From assembly GCA_946408315.1 (NCBI GenBank), contig CAMJRV010000020.1, positions 1 to 14,532 on the forward strand: 14,532 bases of DNA, in the 5' to 3' direction. Both the position numbers and the translations under genes were made by a program. Below the pieces are notes generated by a model. That model did no database searches. It worked only from the letters and a program-made list of their open reading frames with translations, and was not told the origin of the DNA. Source of the DNA: an uncultured Bacillota bacterium. GTDB lineage: Bacteria; Bacillota; Clostridia; Peptostreptococcales; Anaerovoracaceae. Within the stretch, counting starts at the first letter, position 1, and each line of letters opens with the position of its first letter. This document shows, one piece after another, positions 7,399-14,532 of the stretch.

Positions 7399-8290
7399 CA
7401 GACAATTCCTCCAGTCGTCCTTTTTCCTTTATTACTATGTATCCTGCAGCGATGACAACGGCTCCTCCAAGCATTTGAGCGAAAGAGATAGTCTCTTTCA
7501 AGAACAGCCAGCCGAAAAAGGTCGTCGTGATTGGCAGAAGATTGGAAAATATCGCAGTTACGGTGGGGCCTAACACATGCAGCGCCTTTACCTGAATGAG
7601 AAATCCAAGGCCGGTGCTCAAAATTCCCAGATACAGGATTCCTCCCACCACTCCCGGCGTGATGACCTGCGACGCCGGCAGATGGCCCAGGGCATAGGGC
7701 CCCACCATCAGGACCGTACAGGTCAATTGATTCAGCGTCAGCGTAGCGCTGCTGTATTTCTCATGCAGCGATGCGGTAAGGAAGTTGTACAGGTTCCAAC
7801 TGACCACAGCGCCGAAAGCCAGTAAATATCCGATGAGTCTTCCCTGGAACAGGATTTTGTAATCAAAGCCGATGACCAATATGATCCCCAGGACGCTCAA
7901 GAGCATTCCGACTATCATCTTTCCCGTCGCCTTCTTTTTAAATACAACCTTATCAATAATGATCGATAAGCCCGGTACAAAAGCCAGCACGATGGTAACG
8001 AGGGCTACCGGGAGATAGTCCATTGCGGAATATTCCAGAAAAAAATACCCGACCTCACCGAAGAGGGCGCAGATCACAAACATCGGAATGTCCTTTTTCC
8101 GCATCAAGCCTCTTCCGTCCAGCTTCAATTTTACGCCCAGCACGAAGAGAAAGCCGATCGCGTACTTAAAGAATATGAGAGAAAGAGGTTCCATAACGGT
8201 CAGGGCCTGTTTTGCAAAAATATATTCCAGTCCCCAGGAAAAAACTAAAAAAATCATTAACAGGTACATTCTTTTCTTTTGTGAGTTCAC
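7391..8290 (-). CDS. EamA-type (DMT superfamily) membrane transporter
   Basis: This is an integral membrane protein of 299 residues with about ten hydrophobic helices arranged as two EamA repeats (about residues 9-142 and 153-288). Typical features are an early FLVFSWGLEYIFAKQAL helix, PVALVTIVLAFVPGLSIIID in repeat one and VTAIFSNLLPITTTFFGWLFLKE in repeat two. Such proteins export or import small metabolites, often amino acids; the substrate cannot be read from the sequence. The start is taken as GTG at 8290, since GGCGGTG lies 5 nt upstream. An ATG at 8269 is possible but has only a weak AAAAGA before it. It overlaps pncB by 8 nt and is the first gene of the ilv-containing operon, so export or uptake of a product of the operon is conceivable but unproven. 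Confidence 0.9.
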   Translation of the reverse strand: MNSQKKRMYLLMIFLVFSWGLEYIFAKQALTVMEPLSLIFFKYAIGFLFVLGVKLKLDGRGLMRKKDIPMFVICALFGEVGYFFLEYSAMDYLPVALVTIVLAFVPGLSIIIDKVVFKKKATGKMIVGMLLSVLGIILVIGFDYKILFQGRLIGYLLAFGAVVSWNLYNFLTASLHEKYSSATLTLNQLTCTVLMVGPYALGHLPASQVITPGVVGGILYLGILSTGLGFLIQVKALHVLGPTVTAIFSNLLPITTTFFGWLFLKETISFAQMLGGAVVIAAGYIVIKEKGRLEELSDD

Positions 8291-8360
8291 ACTATCACCG
8301 CCAAATCAACTTTGTACCTTTGCCCAAATCGTAAGTTCACCAATGTTTAATTAATATTGT

Positions 8361-8379
8361 ATTGTATCACACTTTTTTC

Positions 8380-8389
<10 letters not shown>
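8361..8389 (-). promoter_or_regulatory. Probable promoter of the eamA-pncB-ilv operon
   Basis: Read on the minus strand, TTTACG (8384-8389) and TACAAT (8361-8366) are separated by exactly 17 bp, with 4/6 and 5/6 matches to the -35 and -10 consensus. The -35 overlaps the last codons of uvrA. No terminator is visible after uvrA, so read-through from uvrBA is also possible. No T-box, attenuator or leader peptide is seen before the operon. Confidence 0.4.
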
Positions 8390-11223
<2,834 letters not shown>

Positions 11224-11282
11224 CAAATCCTCCGAATAGTTAAACTCTTTTTGAAATTTCAAGCTGCCCTAGTCTGTAGCCC

Positions 11283-11389
11283 GGCGTTGCGCCGTGGGAT
11301 TGCCGGAAGAAACCGTAAAACCGATCACCGCCTTGATGCGAAGCATCTCAAAGGCGGCGGTTTCAGAGGCAATTCCATGACGTGACGCC
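11283..11389 (+). repeat. Stem-loop element, copy 1 (between uvrA and uvrB)
   Basis: The outer arms, 11283-11304 and 11368-11389, form a 22-position stem. On the plus strand it has 17 Watson-Crick pairs, 4 G-U pairs and one C-A mismatch; on the minus strand the G-U pairs become A-C mismatches, so the plus strand is the one that folds. Inside are GAAACCG (11309-11315) with CGGTTTC (11358-11364), then CCGCCTT (11328-11334) with AAGGCGG (11351-11357), and an apex GATGC-GAA-GCATC (11335-11347). A 12-nt 5'-side internal loop (11316-11327) and a TCA bulge (11348-11350) complete it. Weaker pairing continues outward to about 11271 and 11401, into the uvrB stop region. There is no U-run, so it is not a terminator. 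It is homologous to copy 2 at 13521-13634; the family is not recognised. Confidence 0.75.
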
Positions 11390-11392
11390 AGA

Positions 11393-13369
11393 TTATAGTC
11401 GTAGCTTAAATTCAAAAATCCTGTCTCTCAATTCCGCCGCCCGCTCAAATTGCAGGTTTGCGGCGGCATCCTTCATTTCTTTTTCCATCTTCTTGACGTA
11501 GTCCGCCAGCTCCTTCTTGGTCAGCTCCAGAGGGCTTCTTCCCTCGTAATACTCGTCGCTTTCCTCCGCCACCCTGGTGGCTTCTATGACCGAGCGAACG
11601 GCCTTCTCTATGGTTTTCGGCGTAATGCCGTTGGCGTCGTTGTATTCCTTTTGTATCTTCCTCCTGCGCTCCGTTTCCGAAATCGCCTTTTCCATGGCTT
11701 CGCTGATCCCGTCGGCATACATGATTACCTTGCCGTGCACGTTTCGCGCCGCTCTGCCGATCGTCTGGATCAGGGACGTCTCGGTTCTCAGAAAGCCCTG
11801 CTTGTCCGCATCCAGAATCGCGACCAAGGAGACCTCCGGCAGGTCAAGCCCTTCCCTCAGCAGGTTGATTCCCACCAGTACGTCGAAGACGCCAAGGCGC
11901 AGGTCCCGCAGGATTTCCATCCGCTCCAGCGTGTCGATCTCCGAATGGAGATATCTCACTTTGATTCCGACGTTCTTGAGATAGTCGGTGAGGCTTTCGG
12001 ACATCTTCTTGGTGAGCGTCGTAACCAGAACCTTCTCGCCTTGCCCGGTCACCTTGTTGATCTCTCCTATGAGATCATCGATCTGCCCTTCCGTATTTCT
12101 GACCTCGATTTCAGGATCGAGCAGGCCCGTCGGCCGGATGACCTGCTGGGCCACAACGCCGCTGCTGTGCTCCCGTTCATAAGCGGCCGGCGTAGCGCTG
12201 ACATAGACGATCTGGTTCACCAGCTCTTCAAACTCCCTGAATTCCAGCGGACGGTTGTCCAGCGCGGAGGGCAGGCGGAAGCCGAACTCCACCAGCGAGG
12301 ACTTTCGAGACCGGTCTCCGGCGTACATGGCCCGGAGCTGAGGAAGCATAACATGGGATTCATCGATGATGATAAGGAAGTCCTTCGGAAAGTAATCGAT
12401 GAGCGTATAGGGCCGGTTGCCGGGAGGCAGACCGTTGATGTGTCTGGAATAATTTTCGATCCCCTTGCAGCTTCCCACCTCTCTCAGCATCTCCAGATCA
12501 TACCGGGTACGCTGCTCGATGCGCTGGGCCTCGATGAGCTTTCCCCGGTCCTGGAACCACCGGATACGGTCTTCCAGCTCCGCTTCGATGGAGACGACGG
12601 CCCGTTCCATATTTTCTTTCGAGGTGACGTAGTGGGAGGCGGGGAAGATGGATACATGGTTTCGTATCCCGTTGATCTCGCCCGTTACCGGGTTGATCTC
12701 CTTGATGACCTCAATTTCGTCTCCAAAGAGCTCGATCCGGACGGCGTGGTCCGCTCCGGCGGGGAAGATATCGATGATATCGCCCCTCACCCGGAAGGAG
12801 CCCCGTTCAAATCCCAGGTCGTTCCGGTCGTACTGAATATCAATGAGCTTTCGCAGGATATCGTGACGGTTTTTCTCCATGCCCGGCCTGAGGGAAAGCA
12901 CCTGGTTCTCATAGTCCACCGGACTTCCGAGACCGTAGATACAGGAAACGCTGGCGACGATGATGACGTCCCGGCGTTCCGCCAGCGCCGCAGTGGCGGA
13001 GTGGCGCAGCTTCTCGATTTCGTCGTTGATATCCGAATCCTTTTCAATATACGTATCCGTGGAAGGCACGTAGGCCTCCGGCTGGTAGTAGTCGTAATAG
13101 CTTACGAAGTATTCCACCGCGTTTTCCGGGAAAAATTCCTTGAACTCGCCGCAAAGCTGGGCGGCCAAGGTTTTATTGTGAGAAATGATGAGGGTCGGCC
13201 GCTGGACGCGCTCGATGACGTTGGCCATCGTAAAGGTCTTACCCGAACCTGTGACGCCGAGAAGGGTCTGGTACTTCTCTCCGTTCAGGAGCCCTTCCGT
13301 GAGCTGGTCCACTGCCTGAGGCTGATCTCCCATCATTTTATAGTCTGAAACAAGCTTGAATCGATCCAT
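11393..13369 (-). CDS. uvrB: UvrABC excinuclease subunit B
   Basis: UvrB is the damage-verifying ATPase of nucleotide excision repair. UvrA loads it at the lesion, where it strand-separates the DNA and recruits UvrC. The 658 residues are full length. Motifs are Walker [10 protein letters not shown] (38-46), the beta-hairpin segment [20 protein letters not shown] that inserts between strands (91-110), helicase motif [11 protein letters not shown] (about 335-345), [10 protein letters not shown], motif [17 protein letters not shown], and a C-terminal UVR coiled-coil for UvrC contact (about 620-655, containing [13 protein letters not shown]). The ATG at 13369 gives the standard [10 protein letters not shown] start, with GGAG 11 nt upstream. 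A LexA box and promoter lie upstream, and uvrA follows as usual in Bacillota. Confidence 0.97.
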   Translation of the reverse strand: MDRFKLVSDYKMMGDQPQAVDQLTEGLLNGEKYQTLLGVTGSGKTFTMANVIERVQRPTLIISHNKTLAAQLCGEFKEFFPENAVEYFVSYYDYYQPEAYVPSTDTYIEKDSDINDEIEKLRHSATAALAERRDVIIVASVSCIYGLGSPVDYENQVLSLRPGMEKNRHDILRKLIDIQYDRNDLGFERGSFRVRGDIIDIFPAGADHAVRIELFGDEIEVIKEINPVTGEINGIRNHVSIFPASHYVTSKENMERAVVSIEAELEDRIRWFQDRGKLIEAQRIEQRTRYDLEMLREVGSCKGIENYSRHINGLPPGNRPYTLIDYFPKDFLIIIDESHVMLPQLRAMYAGDRSRKSSLVEFGFRLPSALDNRPLEFREFEELVNQIVYVSATPAAYEREHSSGVVAQQVIRPTGLLDPEIEVRNTEGQIDDLIGEINKVTGQGEKVLVTTLTKKMSESLTDYLKNVGIKVRYLHSEIDTLERMEILRDLRLGVFDVLVGINLLREGLDLPEVSLVAILDADKQGFLRTETSLIQTIGRAARNVHGKVIMYADGISEAMEKAISETERRRKIQKEYNDANGITPKTIEKAVRSVIEATRVAEESDEYYEGRSPLELTKKELADYVKKMEKEMKDAAANLQFERAAELRDRIFEFKLRL

Positions 13370-13384
13370 TTTTCATTACACTCC

Positions 13385-13412
13385 ATTGACACAGGAGAGT
13401 GTCAATCCTGTG
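13385..13412 (-). promoter_or_regulatory. Mutually exclusive hairpins in the uvrB leader
   Basis: ATTGACAC (13385-13392) and GTGTCAAT (13399-13406) form a perfect 8-bp stem directly beside the uvrB Shine-Dalgarno GGAG (complement of 13381-13384). Overlapping it, CACAGGA (13390-13396) and TCCTGTG (13406-13412) form an alternative 7-bp stem. Only one can form at a time. On the mRNA the loop of the first hairpin reads TCTCCT, which could also pair with the GGAG. A role in translation control is inference. Confidence 0.45.
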
Positions 13413-13438
13413 CCCATTGATTTTAAACCGTTGAAATC

Positions 13439-13467
13439 AGTATAGCATATACGGGCTTTCTTTACAA
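13439..13467 (-). promoter_or_regulatory. uvrB promoter
   Basis: On the minus strand, -35 TTGTAA (13462-13467) and -10 TATACT (13439-13444) are separated by exactly 17 bp. TGC before the -10 gives an extended -10. Transcription would start near 13432, with a leader of about 60 nt. Confidence 0.7.
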
Positions 13468-13476
13468 TATACAAAA

Positions 13477-13488
13477 GAACATTTGTTC
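13477..13488. promoter_or_regulatory. LexA (SOS) box upstream of uvrB
   Basis: GAACATTTGTTC fits the Gram-positive LexA operator core GAAC-N4-GTTC, and reads GAACAAATGTTC on the uvrB strand. It lies 9 bp upstream of the uvrB -35. It implies induction of uvrB, and probably uvrA, by DNA damage, as is known for B. subtilis uvrBA. Confidence 0.85.
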
Positions 13489-13520
13489 CTCTTTCCGGGA
13501 TGGAAAATTATTGTTCACAG

Positions 13521-13634
13521 CCCCGCTGAGCTGTGGTATTTTCGAAAGGGAGACCTAAACCCTTGTACCGAGCTTAGGCGCACGCAGCATACAAGCGAGG
13601 GAGGCTCCCGTGAAAATACCATAGTTCGGCGGGG
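13521..13634 (+). repeat. Stem-loop element, copy 2 (upstream of uvrB)
   Basis: The arms 13521-13543 and 13612-13634 form a 23-bp stem with no mismatch on the plus strand, three of the pairs being G-U; on the minus strand those three become A-C mismatches. Inside are GGGAG-(A)-CC (13548-13555) with GGCTCCC (13603-13609), TAAA on the 5' side, then CCC-TTGTA (13560-13567) with TACAA-(GCGA)-GGG (13590-13601). The apical region is 13568-13589. TTGTT (13511-13515) and AACAA (13639-13643) can extend the stem. It has the same plan and size as copy 1, and the 3' bulge is in the same place. It lies between the uvrB SOS region and the terminator of the 41-codon gene. Short reading frames through it on both strands are by-products of the palindrome. 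Confidence 0.75.
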
Positions 13635-13644
13635 TTTAAACAAA

Positions 13645-13694
13645 AAAGAAGCCTGCACCCATTGAAAGGACAAATGGTCACAGACTTTTTTCAG
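13645..13694 (-). terminator. Intrinsic terminator of the 41-codon gene
   Basis: On the minus strand a 15-position stem with 14 pairs, three of them G-U, closes a 9-nt loop and is followed by CTTTTTT. The pairing is clearly better on the minus strand than on the plus strand, so it ends the small gene at 13707-13832. It separates that gene from uvrB. Confidence 0.75.
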
Positions 13695-13706
13695 CATACC
13701 CGTAAT

Positions 13707-13832
13707 TTATTTCTCGTAGGCGACGAGAACGACATTTCTGTCATTCAGGGTTTTGAGTTTTGACTGAAGGGTGTTTATGCTTTCCACATCCATTTCAGAC
13801 AGTTCCGCAACCTTCATTATTTTGTCATTCAT
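13707..13832 (-). CDS. Small 41-residue protein of unknown function
   Basis: An ATG at 13832, with AGGAG 7 nt upstream, opens a 41-codon frame ending in TAA. The product begins MNDKIMKVAELSEMDVESIN and ends NDRNVVLVAYEK. It is charged, probably helical, with no membrane segment, cysteines or signal peptide; the middle (ELSEMDVESINTLQSKLKTL) looks amphipathic and could dimerise. A TATAAT box lies upstream at 13876-13881 and a terminator follows 12 nt after the stop, so this is a complete stand-alone transcription unit, which supports a real gene despite its size. It is divergent from citrate synthase. I do not recognise the family. Confidence 0.7.
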   Translation of the reverse strand: MNDKIMKVAELSEMDVESINTLQSKLKTLNDRNVVLVAYEK

Positions 13833-13875
13833 TTCCCGACTCCTTTCAACAGTTTGAATCAATGATAAATTCAGT

Positions 13876-13881
13876 ATTATA
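13876..13881 (-). promoter_or_regulatory. Possible -10 box of the 41-codon gene
   Basis: On the minus strand a perfect TATAAT lies about 44 bp upstream of the ATG. No good -35 is seen 15-18 bp further upstream, so this is a weak call. Confidence 0.35.
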
Positions 13882-13932
13882 TTGTTCCCAAAGATTCAGA
13901 AATTAAGTAGTTTCTGCAGGCTAAGAAAAATC

Positions 13933-13961
13933 TTGTTATTTTGCTCTGCTTGTATTATAAT
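13933..13961 (+). promoter_or_regulatory. Citrate synthase promoter
   Basis: TTGTTA (13933-13938) and TATAAT (13956-13961) are spaced by exactly 17 bp. Transcription would begin near 13968, giving a leader of about 160 nt before the TTG start at 14129. No second promoter is seen between the leader terminator and the gene. Confidence 0.75.
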
Positions 13962-13969
13962 TTAATGAT

Positions 13970-14036
13970 AATAACGGTACAGTTATTGCTTAGTCCAATC
14001 TGCATCCGTATCGAATGCTAATATTTTGCGTTACGC
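13970..14036 (+). promoter_or_regulatory. Structured leader upstream of the citrate synthase terminator
   Basis: At the 5' end, AATAAC (13970-13975) pairs with GTTATT (13982-13987) around GGTACA. GCAT (14002-14005) can pair with ATGC (14015-14018), and GCG with CGC at 14028-14036. GCATC (14002-14006) is complementary to GATGC (14043-14047) in the terminator stem, a possible though short antiterminator. I see no T-box, SAM, c-di-GMP or other known riboswitch signature. Confidence 0.4.
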
Positions 14037-14040
14037 TTTT

Positions 14041-14074
14041 GTGATGCTGTGCTTTCAAAACAGTATCACTTTTT
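14041..14074 (+). terminator. Intrinsic terminator inside the citrate synthase leader
   Basis: GTGATGCTGT (14041-14050) pairs with ACAGTATCAC (14060-14069) over 10 bp, one of them G-U, around a 9-nt loop. TTTTT follows (14070-14074). It lies 3' of the only visible promoter and 54 nt before the start codon, so it would act as an attenuator or end a separate ~107-nt RNA. Confidence 0.75.
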
Positions 14075-14128
14075 ATTTAACTGAAAATTTCAACTTTAGA
14101 AGGGACCATTCGACGGGAGGTGTATCTC

Positions 14129-14532
14129 TTGAAAGAAACGAAGAGCTTAAAAAACAATAATTACAACGAGACGGTATTGGTTACCAATCCGCAGGAGATC
14201 GAGATGAACCACAAATTGGAAAAGAGTTTTTTGCAGACGATGTCTGATCATCTTGTCAACAACAACGCCATTGACGGGTCTCTATACGGTAAATACGATG
14301 TAAAACGCGGCCTTCGTGATGCAAACGGAGCCGGAGTCGTCGTCGGACTGACCAAGATCGGGGACGTCCAGGGTTATGATGTAAATGAAAAGAATGAAAA
14401 AGTCGCAATCGACGGCAAGCTTTTCTATCGCGGAATCGATGTGGAAGACATCGTAAACGACTGCATCGCTGGAAACCGCTTCGGTTATGAGGAAACCAGC
14501 TACCTGCTCCTCTTCGGCGACCTTCCCAATAA
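14129..14532 (+). CDS. gltA: Citrate synthase, N-terminal part
   Basis: The frame runs open to the window edge, giving 134 codons and part of the next. The enzyme condenses acetyl-CoA with oxaloacetate to citrate. The diagnostic segment AIDGKLFYRGIDVEDIV (about 93-109), followed by GYEETSYLLLFGDLPN (119-134), is the conserved N-terminal region of clostridial si-type citrate synthases. The preceding ~90 residues form the family's longer N-terminal extension. The start is taken as TTG 14129 because GGGAGG (14115-14120) lies 8 nt upstream; an internal ATG at codon 26 has no ribosome binding site. A related 2-methylcitrate synthase cannot be excluded because the catalytic His and Asp residues lie beyond the window. 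Expression probably depends on passing the leader terminator. Confidence 0.88.
   Translation, partial: MKETKSLKNNNYNETVLVTNPQEIEMNHKLEKSFLQTMSDHLVNNNAIDGSLYGKYDVKRGLRDANGAGVVVGLTKIGDVQGYDVNEKNEKVAIDGKLFYRGIDVEDIVNDCIAGNRFGYEETSYLLLFGDLPN

Noticed and set aside
8291..8379. T-box or amino-acid attenuator before the eamA-pncB-ilv operon
   Set aside because: Only 89 nt are available; no T-box motif, leader peptide or terminator hairpin was found.
11251..11262. Perfect 12-bp palindrome TTGAAATTTCAA upstream of uvrA
   Set aside because: Short and AT-rich; it matches no known operator and could arise by chance.
11224..11392. Stem-loop copy 1 as a terminator between uvrB and uvrA
   Set aside because: No U-run follows on either strand, and the stem pairs better on the strand opposite to uvrB transcription.
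11450..13348. A 632-codon plus-strand reading frame opposite uvrB
   Set aside because: It mirrors uvrB codon for codon in the antisense frame, has low-complexity Asp/Arg/Leu/Val-rich content, no ribosome binding site and no recognisable motif. uvrB itself is unmistakable.
13483..13697. 60-codon frames on both strands across the uvrB upstream region
   Set aside because: They run through the palindromic element and the neighbouring terminator, and lack ribosome binding sites. The structure explains the open frames.
13965..14021. Possible 18-codon leader peptide rich in Ile and Leu before citrate synthase
   Set aside because: Its ATG lies about 3 nt upstream of the inferred transcription start and has no ribosome binding site, so it would not be on the mRNA.

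Overview
The window looks like the chromosome of an anaerobic member of the Bacillota, most likely class Clostridia. This is inferred from strong GGAGG-type ribosome binding sites throughout, a LexA box of the Bacillus/Clostridium type upstream of uvrB, a clostridial-style class II aldolase and citrate synthase, and GTG/TTG starts. Base composition is mid-range. I cannot name the species from the sequence alone.

Layout. At the left edge is the end of an unrecognised helical protein (1-318, +). Class II fructose-bisphosphate aldolase (518-1447, +) follows, with its own promoter, a structured leader and a terminator at 1491-1520. Everything from 13832 down to 1559 is read on the minus strand. 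In transcription order it is: a 41-codon gene (13707-13832) with its own terminator; uvrB and uvrA behind an SOS (LexA) box; then a tightly packed run of an EamA-type transporter, nicotinate phosphoribosyltransferase, ilvE, ilvB, two separate ilvN-like small-subunit genes, and a small helical protein of unknown role. This run ends at the same terminator that ends fba. At the right edge the N-terminal part of citrate synthase (14129 onward, +) is transcribed divergently from the 41-codon gene. It sits behind a good promoter and a leader that contains an apparent intrinsic terminator.

How the genes work together. UvrA and UvrB find and verify bulky DNA lesions in nucleotide excision repair. IlvB and IlvN make acetolactate or acetohydroxybutyrate, and IlvE carries out the last transamination to valine, leucine or isoleucine; ilvC, ilvD and leu genes are not in the window. 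PncB salvages nicotinate for NAD. FBA and citrate synthase belong to central carbon metabolism.

The most unusual content is non-coding. Two ~110-nt stem-loop elements (11283-11389 and 13521-13634) bracket uvrB, in the same orientation and antisense to it. They have the same architecture and recognisable sequence similarity. Their stems differ by paired substitutions and by changes that keep G-U pairs only on the plus strand, which suggests a dispersed structured element or RNA family. Other points of interest are the attenuator-like citrate synthase leader, the duplicated AHAS small subunits beside a large subunit that lacks a specificity-determining tryptophan and the usual C-terminal tail, and competing hairpins in the uvrB and fba leaders.
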